Positions 1-9,910 of a stretch of 64,000 nt of DNA are shown one piece after another (position 1 is the first letter of the stretch; each line of letters opens with the position of its first letter). The notes beneath the pieces are model-generated. The model was not told the DNA's origin, made no database searches, and was given only the letters and a program-made list of their open reading frames with translations. The DNA comes from Zea mays (Eukaryota > Streptophyta > Magnoliopsida > Poales > Poaceae), in NCBI RefSeq assembly GCF_902167145.1, contig NC_050100.1, positions 185,621,439 through 185,685,438 of the forward strand, given 5' to 3'. The translations under genes were made by a program, and so were the position numbers.

Positions 1-224
1 CTTGGTACGCTGAGTGTTTTAGACGACTACTTCTGAGTAGTAATGTGATGGGACGGCTAGTGTAATCATATCCTTTGCGCTGTTGACTGGAGTCCCAATG
101 GGTGTAGTGTTGCATGAAACGGCGTCCGCCGTCTGACGTGTCTTCAGATGGGTGGGAGTGCTTATTGAATGCTTTGCGACTGTTCAGTGACCGCGGTTGG
201 AAGTGAGCGGTTGCCTTTCCTTTC

Positions 225-232
225 TATAAATA
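225..232 (+). promoter_or_regulatory. TATA box for the acidic reverse-strand ORF
   Basis: The octamer TATAAATA lies about 87 bases before the ATG at 312 and would place transcription start near 255-260. The bases before the ATG (TTCCACC ATGGGC) match the plant and animal start consensus well. Together they indicate a separate promoter that runs against the retrotransposon's own transcript. Confidence 0.55.
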
Positions 233-311
233 ACGCCCTTGCTCCTCTGGTTTTTTCACATCCTTTGTTGTTCTCTGTTTCTTCCCTTTCTTCTCTCCCA
301 AAGCTTCCACC

Positions 312-752
312 ATGGGCAAGAACAACAAGCGCAAGCGTGAGCCGACTCCTCCATCGGAGGAGTTTGGTGACTCGGAATACTCAGAGGAGGAGTTCTCCTC
401 TGAGTCCGAGGGGTCTCCGGCTCCCATCCCCCTGCGTGAGTCGTCTGATGACTCAGACGACTCCCAGGGGCTTGCGGCGGAGGTCTGGACGTACATCCGG
501 GCCGTCGAGCGCTCCGGGCTCGAGGGCTCGGATGAGTCTGAGTTCTCCTCGGACGAGGAGGACTCGGACGGCGGCGAGGACGAAGATGACGACGACGACG
601 GCGGCGACGACGACGACGGTGGCGACGGCGATGGTGACGGCAGCAACGGCGGCGGAGGCAGCGGCGGCAAGGGCAGCACCAAAGGCGGCAGCAGCACGGG
701 CAGCACCAAGGGCGGCGGTGGCAAGGGCAGCATCGGCAAGGCCAGTGGCTAA
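312..752 (+). CDS. Acidic low-complexity protein, reverse-strand ORF of the Grande-like element
   Basis: This is an intact ORF of 146 residues. The N-terminus has a basic cluster (NKRKR) that could be a nuclear localisation signal. Residues about 15-45 are rich in Ser and Glu. A short ordered-looking stretch (residues about 52-65, with WTYIRAVERSG) follows. A Glu/Asp block, an Asp/Gly run at about 93-108 and a Gly/Ser/Lys-rich tail complete it. No known domain is recognised. It lies antisense to gag-pol, downstream of pol in element order, with its own TATA box and a strong start context. Grande is known for a reverse-oriented gene; whether this ORF is that gene cannot be settled here. The repetitive acidic codons could inflate the ORF by chance, but the promoter and start context argue for a real gene. 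Confidence 0.55.
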   Translation: MGKNNKRKREPTPPSEEFGDSEYSEEEFSSESEGSPAPIPLRESSDDSDDSQGLAAEVWTYIRAVERSGLEGSDESEFSSDEEDSDGGEDEDDDDDGGDDDDGGDGDGDGSNGGGGSGGKGSTKGGSSTGSTKGGGGKGSIGKASG

Positions 753-1060
753 ACGCCGCTGGTCTTTAGATATTAGTATAGTGTAGTTAAAATAATGTAG
801 TAGTAATGTAGAGTAGTATAGTGTAGTTTAGTAGTAGTAATGTAGAGTAGAAGTAGGGAAGCACCAACTCGCGAAGAGTTGGTTTGTAAACTTATTAACT
901 TCCCCTTAATGAAGAATTGTCGTTGACCCCCTTTTCGATGACTCGCTTTCTCTGATTGTTGAACTGATTCTTTTGATATAGTAGATGAATAACTTGCGCA
1001 TCACATTGACGCCTCCAGAAGTAGCTGCCGAGTAATATCTTAGTCGGTACCGGCGTTTTA
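753..1060. other. Non-coding spacer after the acidic ORF
   Basis: The first part (about 770-855) is a degenerate run of short TAG/TAGT-type repeats (gtagtagtaatgtagagtag occurs twice). No polyadenylation signal stands out. The rest is unremarkable AT-rich sequence leading into the tandem array. Confidence 0.5.
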
Positions 1061-1900
1061 GAAACAACGCCGAGCGATGTGAAGGTTGACATCAGCGTTT
1101 TAGAAGTAACACCGAGCGATTGAACACGTGGTCGGCGTGTTAGAGGCCACGCCGAGTGATTGGAGGTCGGCGTCGGCATTTTAGAAGTAATGTCAAGCGA
1201 TTTGAACACGAGGTCGGCGTTTTAGAGATAACGCCGAGTGATTGGAGGTCGGTCGTCGGCATTTTAGAAGTAACGTCGAGCGATTGAACACGTGGTCGGC
1301 GTGTTAGAGGCCACGCCGAGTGATTGGAGGTCGGCATTTTAGAAGTAATGCCAAGCGATTTGAACACGAGGTCGGCGTTTTAGAGATAACGCCGAGTGAT
1401 TGGAGGTCGGCGTCGGCATTTTAGAAGTAACGCCGAGCGATAGAATATGAGTTCGGCGTTTTGGAGGCAACGCCGAGTGATTTGAAGGTCGTCATCGGCA
1501 TTTTAGAAGTAATGCCGAGCGATTGAACACGAGGTCAGCGTTTTAGAGACAACGCCGAGTGTTTAAAGGTCGACGTCGGCATTTTAGAAGTAATGCCGAG
1601 CGATTTGAACACGAGGTCAGCGTTTTAGAGACAACGCCGAGTGTTTAAAGGTCGACGTCGGCATTTTAGAAGTAATGCCGAGCGATTTGAACACGAGGAC
1701 GGCGTTTTAGAGGCAACGCCGAGTGTTTAAAGGTCGACGTCGGCACTTTAGAAGTAATGCCGAGTGATTTGAACACGAGGTCGGCGTTTTAGAGGCAACG
1801 CCGAGTGTTTAAAGGTTGACGCCGGCATTTTAGAAGTAATGCCGAGCGATTGAACACGAGGTCGGCGTTTTAGAGGCAACGCCGAGTGATAGCCAGCCGC
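1061..1900. repeat. Tandem array, about 82-85-bp unit, about 10 copies, hairpin-forming
   Basis: Landmarks such as CGGCATTTTAGAAGTAATGCCGAG recur near 1170, 1255, 1330, 1410, 1494, 1576, 1659, 1740 and 1822, a period of roughly 82-85 bp. Each unit holds two related imperfect palindromes, of the type CGGCGTT-TTAGAGGC-AACGCCG, about 40 bp apart. The transcript could therefore form a ladder of short hairpins on either strand. The array lies between the acidic ORF and the long spliced reverse-strand gene. Confidence 0.9.
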
Positions 1901-2170
1901 ACGAGTTATTTTGAGGATAATAACCGAGTGATGAAGTGGCACGTCGGCTTTTTTGGAAATAACTGTCGGATGTCCACGTGGCATGCTGGGATTTCGGAAA
2001 TAACCGCCGGGTGATGACTGGGCACTTTTTGAAAGGGTATCTGGCTCAAGAATATCTCATAAGAGTTGCGCTTTTAGCCGCCTTTGCTTTCCGTGCCCTA
2101 GTTCTTGCATTCCCGCATCTGAATCTTCTCTGCCACTCGCCTCCTACTCTGTTCGCCAGTGAGAAGCAAG

Positions 2171-2576
2171 ATGGCGCCCAAGAGGAAAACTGCGAACTCG
2201 TCTGCTGCAGTGATCCCCACAATCGACCCCAACAGTCAGTTACCCTTTGCAGGTAACCACATGTCTGTTATTTCCGAAGCTGAGCTTCTCCGCCTCGTCT
2301 CCATCGGGGTTCTTTCTCCGCGGGAACTCTGTTCTTGGCGGATCTGCCACGGGACTACTGTCCCAACCGAAGATACTCACGAGTCAGTAGTTTATGCTCC
2401 TTTTCTTCTCCGCGGCCTCGGCCTTCCCATCTCTCCTTTTTTCCGTGGCCTTCTTGACTTTTATCATATCAACTTGACCCATTTGAACCCTAATTCCATT
2501 CTCCAAATCTCCATCTTCGTTCACCTATGCGAAGCCTACCTCGGTGTGCTGCCGCATTTCGGTTTGTGGAAGTATC
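2171..2576 (+). pseudogene. Reverse-strand gene of the Grande-like element, 5' part of first coding block (split by the Zeon-like insertion)
   Basis: An in-frame GTG lies at 2159, but the first ATG (2171) is the likely start. The frame holds a basic N-terminus and then a region with the pattern seen in the plant family named putative gypsy-type transposon (Transposase_28): the sequence runs from VVYAPFLLRGLGLP to CEAYLGVLPHFGLW. The frame is open up to 2576, where the Zeon-like LTR begins. It resumes in the same frame at 9911 once the insertion and one copy of the 5-bp duplication are removed. Up to the insertion there is no other disabling change. The function of this family is unknown; the domain name describes its association with Gypsy elements, not a shown transposase activity. 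Confidence 0.75.
2572..2576. repeat. Target-site duplication GTATC, left copy
   Basis: It matches 9906-9910 and flanks the Zeon-like element exactly. It proves the element ends and that the insertion fell within a coding exon. Confidence 0.95.
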
Positions 2577-3227
2577 TGTTGGAGACTTGTTCTCAAATGC
2601 TATGAGTTAAGAACAAGGCAACACAGAAAATGTTAATCGTTAAAGTCCTTCGTCCTCCGAAGCATTATCTCCCTTAGGATGTAATGGTTTGCGGACGAAG
2701 GTTATGAAGGACATACCTTTATAAATTCATTAAACAATGACGAAGGATGAAATATAAAGAATGTAAAAGACAACATGAATAATCATATATTATTATCGGG
2801 CATAAACGAAAACATCGTTGAATTACAAGTGTACCTTCAATCGGAAGGAGATGACAGTACAAGCGTGACGCAAAAAGCGAATGCTCAGTCAGCGTGAACA
2901 GTACGAGAGTACTGTTCACCTATTTATAGGCACGGGGCACAGCCCATACAAAATTACATTCATGCCCTTTACATTTGATAATAATTCTATAGTAATCTAT
3001 CGAGGTCTGAATAGCCTTTTCATCTTTAAGTCGGTTTCATTTTCTGCAACCACGCCGAAGCTCTCCTGCTAACATCTTCGGCGTTGTATCAAGACCTTCG
3101 TATTATCCTGGTCTTCTCCTGCCGTGATACCGACTTGAGTTCGAAGGTACCTGCTCACACATTATACTTCCAGAAATACTGTTAAATCCTGTTTTTGAGG
3201 ACCTTCGGATGCCGAAGGTCCCCAACA
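2577..3227 (-). repeat. Zeon-like 3' LTR
   Basis: It starts TGTTGG and ends CCAACA in plus orientation. It is almost identical to 9255-9905. A minus-strand TATA box (TATAAATA, plus 2921-2928) is conserved in both copies. Confidence 0.92.
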
Positions 3228-3383
3228 GTAGCCCCTCGCAATATTAATTTGTTTAAAATAACGAATTTAGATTGCGACATGAACGAAGGCTTTACGCCGA
3301 AGGTCCGAAAAAACACCTTCCCTTTGCTAGAATAGCAACAATCACTGACAAGCGGGGTCTTTAAATTTTCAGCGCTCTTGGCG

Positions 3384-3391
3384 TATAAATA
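3384..3391 (+). promoter_or_regulatory. TATA box for the Zeon-like reverse-strand gene
   Basis: TATAAATA lies about 140 bases before the ATG at 3532, so transcription would start near 3415 and leave a 5' leader of about 115 bases. It lies inside the element, outside the LTR, and drives the strand opposite to gag. Confidence 0.55.
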
Positions 3392-3531
3392 CGGGCATAC
3401 CGCAAACTCATTTGACACGCTTTCTGGCCAACTGCTCCCGCTTACTCAATTTTTAGCTCTTGCACTGCGATTTGCTAGGCTTTTGGTTTTGAAGCTTCGG
3501 CTTTGAAAATAGTTTTTTAGCGTCTCCGAAG

Positions 3532-6500
3532 ATGTCTGAAGATAAGAAGACTGTTGCTGAGATGAAGCTGAGCCTTGACGAAGAGAAAAACTTGGGGTTT
3601 CTTATAGCGATGTCAAAGACCAATACAGAAAAGATTACCAAGGAGATTCTGGAAGGTTTGTCCGAAGATACTGGTGACAGTGACAGCTATGATGTGGACA
3701 GTGGTGGCGAGGACTCCGAAGATCGTCCCTGGCGACCGAGCCATTCAGTTTATGGTAAATCAACTATCAAAGAGAATCATCTTGTCAACATGAGAGGAAG
3801 GTATTTCCGGGATTTGTCCATTGTGAGGGCCGATGAAGGTGAAAAAACTTGCCCACACCCTGAAGAGAATGAAGTCGTAGTGTACCGAAGCTTTTTGAAA
3901 GCTGGACCGCGATTTCCCTTGAGCAGCTTCGTTGTGGAGGTATTGAAAATATTCGAAGTTTATCTCCATCAACTTACCCCCGAGGCAATTATAAGGCTAA
4001 ATATCTTCGTGTGGGCCGTGAGAAGCCAAGGTTTGAAGCCTGATGCAAAAAGTTTCTGCAATATACACGAATTATCATAAGAAACAAAACCTTGGGGTAA
4101 GGAACAGTATCACAATAATTTTGGCTGCTACAATTTCGTTTCTCGGTCCGGGTCAAGCTGTCCCGTGCCGACCTTTCGGAAGAGATGGCCCGGCGAATGG
4201 ATGACAGAATGGTTTTATGTAAAGAATGATCTGACAGCGCGAGAAGATATCAAAGGTATAATTATGCGCCCTATTTGGCAAAGCTTCGGCCTTCGGAGGC
4301 CGAAGGTTGAAATGAGTGAGGCTGCCGAAGAATGCCAGAGGGCCTTCGGCGTTATCTGTTCTTTTATTGGAACGAGGGATTTAGTACAAGAGCATATCGC
4401 CTTCAGGGTATGGCCGCTTGCGGAGAAATGGGAAATGCCACAAGAAACCATAAAAGAGGCCGACGAAGGTGGACTTATCAGGTTGAAGTATACCTTCAAG
4501 TTTGGAGATAAATTCGTTGAGCCAGATGATGACTGGTTAAAAAGCATTGAAAATTTAAGTGATGAGCTGCTTGGGACCTATTCGAAGGCCGAAGACACTG
4601 CAATGTCAGCAGCCTTCGGAGGCCGAAAAAAGAAGAGGCTGAATCGGGTATTTGATGCCATCGGGTTTGTCTACCCTGACTATTGCTATCCCATTCGAAG
4701 GCAGAAGAGAAAAAACACAACCTCTGCAAAAGAAGAAGCTGCAGCTGCTCCTAGCGAGCCAGAACCGAAAAGGAAGAAGATAAAGGTCCTTACGCATCGG
4801 CCGCGCTATATTGAACCAGCTTCGGTGCCTGAGTTTACCGGAGAAACTTCTTCGGCAACCGAAGCTGAAAAACCAACCGAGCCAACTTTGCTGCCAGAAG
4901 TCGCAGAAATGGCCGAAGTGCCACCAAAGATAGAATTGGAACAATCAAAGATTTTGTTATCAGAAACGAAAGAGAAGGCCGAAGCGCCGTCCACAGAAAA
5001 AATGGAAGAGGTAAAAGAAGCAACTGAGGGCTCCAAAACATCAGAAGTTTTGAGTCCTGCAGCAAACATTGAGACAGTAAAAAATCAAAAAGTGCCAGCA
5101 GTGACTCCGAAAAGAAAGAGAATGGCTAATGTGCTAGATGTACTGGAAACGATCAAATCTTCAAGCACACCTCCGAAGAAGGCTGTTGTCACTCCTGAAA
5201 CAACAGTTGAAACTTCTGGTTCTAAAGCTCCAGAGCAAAAGACTGAAGCCGAAGCTGGGCCCTCAGAGCCCGAAAAGATAAAACCCTTGGAAAGTGAGAC
5301 AGAAAAAATAACAAAGCCAACTTTTGTTGAAGAAACCAGTGTTATTGCCCCCGAAGCATCCCCCAAAGTTCGTGATTATATTGTTCGTCATGCTTCGGGG
5401 AAAAAACTATCAGAAAAAGAAGAACAAGAGGCCCAGCACTACGCCCAAAAACTGAAATATCCAAAGGGAGCGTTAATATTCAATGGCAGTGGAGAAGAAG
5501 ACTTCTTGTACTGTCTTCCCGACAGCAAGGAGATTTCTGTCTGTCGGGAGATGAGCAAGAGCTTCGGATTCCCAACTTTAGAAGACGGGCTCTCGGTGCT
5601 GTCGAAGAACGATCTGGCCGACAGCCTGGCTTATAATAGCTTAAAGGTGCGATAAATGAAATTCTTGTATATTTTTTTGTTGAATCCAAAATTTTTTGTT
5701 TGTTAAAACCTATTGACGCACACATATTCCTCTTCGCAGGGCCTGATACTTAGCAATGCCCTCAGGGCACAGAAAGATGCTGAAGACGAAGGGTGTACTA
5801 TAGCCCTGAGCAACCTTCGTTCCGAAGTAATTGAACTGAGGAACGAAGGTCTCGAAAAAGATAAAATATTATACTCATTGATAAATAAAATAAAGGAAGA
5901 CGAAGCTGCTTTTAAAAGTCAAGCTGAAGCTCAGAAGCGCGAAATTGAAGACCTTCGGAAACAACTGGCCAGAGCCAAGGAAGAACGCATACTTGAAGAA
6001 ACAAAGCGTGAACTCAGCGATCAATGGGCAGATCACCTAGAAGTGACTGTTGAAGAGCTTCGTTCGTCCAAAAAGAGATGCTATAACAAATCTATAGATT
6101 GTGTTAAGAAGTTAAAGGCTAGCTTCGCCAAGGTCGGCGCATTTTCAAGTGAGGAAAACTTTTCGAGAGGCAACCCCGAAGGTGTCATCGAATGGATTGA
6201 CCACGAAGCTGAAGCCTTCGAAGAAATTTTAAATAGCCGAGGAGATATATGTGCCTTCTCTGGCGCCAGAGGGATTGCCACCATCTTAGAGAAGAAGGGC
6301 TGCGAACATGTAAAAATTTTAGCTCAATCCGAAGCTGCTTTGCCCTTCGAAGATGCAAGAGATCCTTCGGCTGAAGCTAGTATAATTGGTGGAAATTTTT
6401 TTACTGATATCTGGGATAATGGTGGCCGGAGAAATTATTCGAAGAAGTGAAAAAGGCATTCACGATGCTAGAGAAGTGGCTGAGGCTGCTGAAAAAAGCG

Positions 6501-6751
6501 CAGAGACCGAAGGTCAATTAGGTATTAACTAATGGTTTTTATCGTGTTGTAATCTTAGGTTTTAAGATTTGTTTGCGATTTGTAATAGCAATGTAGTCGT
6601 ATCCTGTCTTGCTTCAGATCCGACTAAAGCGTCTTCGGGCCCTCAGCCGAAGGGAGACGACGAAATTAAAAAGATGGCTGAAGATATTATGGACGAAGTC
6701 GTCAACCGGCTCCTGAACGAGGCTGCAGAAGTCGTTTTGAGAGAAGATTAA
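3532..6751 (+). pseudogene. Spliced reverse-strand gene of the Zeon-like element (about 1,009 codons, broken)
   Basis: Three coding blocks can be joined: 3532-5646, 5740-6521 and 6618-6751. The introns 5647-5739 and 6522-6617 both have GT...AG ends and keep the frame (phases 0 and 1). The N-terminal region (from VVYRSFLKAGPRFPL to RLNIFVWAV) aligns by pattern with the same region of the Grande-like reverse gene. The middle (residues about 320-620) is Glu/Lys/Pro-rich and disordered-looking. The third part is coiled-coil-like. Two lesions are visible: an in-frame TAA at 4078-4080 and a one-base frame change near 6430 in the second block. It lies antisense to gag, with its own TATA box. It may be a remnant of a regulatory or structural gene carried by Tat-lineage elements; the function is unknown. 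Confidence 0.75.
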
Positions 6752-7190
6752 GTATTTCTGTAAAAACTTCTGGAATGTAATATAGTGTAACATTTTGTAA
6801 CCTCAAATGTAATATATCTATTTTTGTTACTCAATTCTTTACGATGCATGAAATTTTACACGTACCGCTTTTGAGTCTTTGACGAAAAAACACCTTCCCT
6901 TCTTTTCATGCTTCGTGAAGAAAATATCCAATGTTCTGATGAAAAATATCCAGGCTTCGTGAAAATATTTTCCGAAGCTACATTTCCGAAGATCAATGGT
7001 GTATCTTTTTGTGACTATGATTTCTCCCTTTCAAACCGTTCTTCTGTAGATTAATAATGTATCCACCTCTTGTGCCATGTGCAAAATGATGTATGATGCT
7101 TAATGCTATGCGAGATGATGTGATGATGTTATGTTATGTGAGATGATGTTTATTCCAAAGATACATACACATCCCTGCAATAAAACACAA
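6752..7190. other. AT-rich non-coding stretch of the Zeon-like element
   Basis: It holds short runs such as gatgatgtgatgatgttatg near 7110-7150. It separates the reverse-strand gene end from the repeats before the gag end. No gene is seen. Confidence 0.5.
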
Positions 7191-7194
7191 TCTT

Positions 7195-7450
7195 TTATAA
7201 GCCTCCCTTAGGAGCTTCTTCGCCTTTTACTTCAGCGGAATCAGCGTTTATTTTTCGCTGTAAGCCTCCCTTAGGAGCTTCTTCGCCTTTTACTTTCAGC
7301 GGTATTCGCGTTGACTTTTCGCGCTTCGCCTTTTACTTAGGCGGTATCAGCGTTGACTTTTCGCTGTATGCTCTGCATTCCCTTTGGAACGACTTTGGAG
7401 CAGAAAACTTACACTGCGCTCCCTTTGGAACGACTTTTTGTGACTTCGTC
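7195..7450. repeat. Short degenerate tandem repeats in the Zeon-like element
   Basis: The phrase gcctcccttaggagcttc is present at about 7201 and 7263. The phrase cttcgccttttactt plus a cagcg-containing tail occurs three times (about 7219, 7281 and 7325). The phrase tccctttggaacgactt occurs in related forms near 7379, 7421 and 7466. Units are about 60 bp and imperfect. They lie between the convergent ends of gag (minus) and the reverse-strand gene (plus). Confidence 0.7.
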
Positions 7451-7662
7451 AAACTTACTCTGCGTTCCTTAGAACGACTTTTTGTTGCTTCGAAGAATTT
7501 TCGATAGTTCGAAGGTCCTTTTTATTATCACAAGCCTGTGAAAAAAAAACATATTTTTCTTGTAGGAATCAACGAAACTAATTACATGAAACCTAAACAA
7601 TGTCCTTTATTACAGAAAATAAAACTGAATGAAAAAAGATTGTTATTAAGGTAGGATATTCG

Positions 7663-9180
7663 TCAATAGATGTGCTTTGACTCTGGCACAGTGCTATTGA
7701 CTGTACGAGCTTCGGACTGCTCTCTGAAATCCCTCTGGTGTGGAGCATACTGGCTCCCTTCTGGCTGCTGGCCTTGTTGCAACGGGGGTGGAGGCGGAGG
7801 TTGTTGCCAGGAAGCTTGAGGCTGACTCGCCGAAGCAACAGAGACTGCAGGATGGTTGCCCACATATTCTGGGATGTAGGGCGAATGATACAAAGCTGTA
7901 TGCATGACCTGCTTCGGCTGAGCTTGTTGTGCTGCGGCTTCAGCTATTTCCTTTTGCTTCTGAATGGTAACATGGCACATCCTGGTAGTATGGCCTTTGT
8001 TCTCACCGCAGAATAAGCAAAAGATTCTTCTCGGTTGATCTCCAAATCTTCCTCCAAAGCCCCTGGCGCCTCTGCCTCTTGGAGCTGGTGGTCGGAAGGA
8101 GCTTTGCTGTTGCCCCGAAGCCTGTGAGGAGCATTGTGGCCTTTGCTGCTGGCTTCCTCTATCATCATTTTGTGTAGAGTTATGAATTGATCTCACGTGC
8201 CTCGGGTAGAACCTCCCTCCGAAGCCCCTGGTCATTTCAGAAAACCTGAAAGCCTCCTCCCTTCTTTGGCGAAAATCATTATCGGCCCGAATGTACTCAT
8301 CCATCTTCTAGAGAAGCTTCTCCAAAGTTTGAGGAGGCTTCCTGGCGAAGTACTGAGCTGACGGACCTGGCCGAAGCCCCTTGATCATGGCCTCGATGAC
8401 AATTTCATTTGGCACCGTTGGTGCCTGTGCCCTCAAGCGCAAGAACCTTCGGACATACGCCTGAAGGTATTCTTCATGATCCTGAGTGCACTGGAACAGA
8501 GCCTGAGCAGTGACCGGCTTCGTCTGAAATCCTTGAAAGCTAGTTAACAACAAGTCCTTCAGCTTCTGCCATGAAGTGATCGTTCCTGGTCGAAGGGAGG
8601 AATACCAGGTTTGAGCAACACTTCTGACAGCCATAACGAAAGATTTGGCCATGACTGAAGCATTGCCACCATACGAAGACACTGTTGCTTCGTAGCTCAT
8701 CAAAAACTGCTTCGGGTCTGAGTGGCCATCGAATACGGGGAGCTGAGGCGGCTTGTAGGACGGAGGCCAAGGTGTAGCCTGCAGCTCAGCGGACAGAGGA
8801 GAAGCATCATCAAAAACAAAATTCCCATGATGGAAATTGTCATACCAGTCATCTTCGTTGGGAAAACCCTCCTGATGAAGGTCTTGATGCTGAGGCCTTC
8901 GGTGTTGCTCATCCTGAGCAAGATGACGAACTTCTTCAGAGGCTTCGTCTATCTGCCTCTGCAGTTCAGCTAGCCTGGCCATCTTTTCTTTCTTCCTCTG
9001 TACTTGTTGATGAAGCATCTCCATATCTCTGATTTCTTGATCTATCTCGTCCTCTGGTGGTGTCGGACTGACAGCCTTCCTTTTCTGGCTTCGGGCCTCC
9101 CGCAGGGAGACTGTCTCCTGATTGTGGTCCAGTGGTTGCAGAGCTGCAACCCCAGTCGCTGAAACCTTCTTCGGCGCCAT
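7663..9180 (-). pseudogene. Zeon-like gag, interrupted by one in-frame TAG
   Basis: The frame starts at 9180 (MAPKK). A coiled-coil-like Glu/Gln/Lys region comes first (residues about 45-95, with AELQRQIDEA). The Gypsy gag core follows (residues about 140-290, with PVFDGHSDPKQFLMSYEA). At 8308-8310 a TAG interrupts the frame, which continues from 8307 to 7663 with a Cys/His knuckle (CLFCGENKGHTTRMC) and a Gln-rich tail. The lost codon was probably CAG. The protein would form the particle that packages the element RNA. No pol follows. Because the LTRs differ by only about one base, the stop may already have been present in the source copy. Confidence 0.85.
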
Positions 9181-9237
9181 GACGAAGGTTTATGATCGCC
9201 GAAGGTGTTCAAAAAACTCAGAGTGGAAGTGAGTTCA

Positions 9238-9254
9238 CCGGAGGTGGGCGCCAA
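9238..9254 (-). other. Zeon-like primer-binding site
   Basis: Directly after the minus-strand LTR end (CCAACA) the sequence reads TTGGCGCCCACCTCCGG on the minus strand. TGGCGCC is a usual tRNA-primer start in this Gypsy lineage. It fixes the element orientation as minus. Confidence 0.75.
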
Positions 9255-9905
9255 TGTTGGAGACTTGTTCTCAAATGCTATGAGTTAAGAACAAGGCAAC
9301 ACAGAAAATGTTAATCGTTAAAGTCCTTCGTCCTCCGAAGCATTATCTCCCTTAGGATGTAATGGTTTGCGGACGAAGGTTATGAAGGACATACCTTTAT
9401 AAATTCATTAAACAATGACGAAGGATGAAATATAAAGAATGTAAAAGACAACATGAATAATCATATATTATTATCGGGCATAAACGAAAACATCGTTGAA
9501 TTACAAGTGTACCTTCAATCGGAAGGAGATGACAGTACAAGCGTGACGCAAAAAGCGAATGCTCAGTCAGCGTGAACAGTACGGGAGTACTGTTCACCTA
9601 TTTATAGGCACGGGGCACAGCCCATACAAAATTACATTCATGCCCTTTACATTTGATAATAATTCTATAGTAATCTATCGAGGTCTGAATAGCCTTTTCA
9701 TCTTTAAGTCGGTTTCATTTTCTGCAACCACGCCGAAGCTCTCCTGCTAACATCTTCGGCGTTGTATCAAGACCTTCGTATTATCCTGGTCTTCTCCTGC
9801 CGTGATACCGACTTGAGTTCGAAGGTACCTGCTCACACATTATACTTCCAGAAATACTGTTAAATCCTGTTTTTGAGGACCTTCGGATGCCGAAGGTCCC
9901 CAACA
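9255..9905 (-). repeat. Zeon-like 5' LTR (promoter copy)
   Basis: Its 651 bp match 2577-3227 apart from about one base. The promoter TATA box (TATAAATA on the minus strand, plus 9599-9606) would start the gag transcript near 9570. Confidence 0.92.
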
Positions 9906-9910
9906 GTATC
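9906..9910. repeat. Target-site duplication GTATC, right copy
   Basis: It pairs with 2572-2576 around the Zeon-like element. Confidence 0.95.

Larger units (their letters stand above)
2577..9905 (-). mobile_element. Zeon-like non-autonomous Gypsy retrotransposon (complete)
   Basis: The element is 7,329 bp, bounded by 651-bp LTRs (2577-3227 and 9255-9905) and a perfect 5-bp TSD. On the minus strand, LTR, primer-binding site and gag follow each other; no protease, reverse transcriptase or integrase is present. The remainder is a reverse-strand spliced gene and AT-rich sequence. Size, gag-only content and the LTR start (TGTTGGGGACCTTCGG on the minus strand) agree with maize Zeon-1 as I remember it. 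The two LTRs appear to differ at one base (about 2925 versus 9583 in the gtacgAgag/gtacgGgag context), so the insertion is recent. It must rely on enzymes from an autonomous relative. Confidence 0.85.

Noticed and set aside
1061..1900. Possible CRISPR array
   Set aside because: Units are near-identical throughout with no unique spacers, and the context is a plant retrotransposon.
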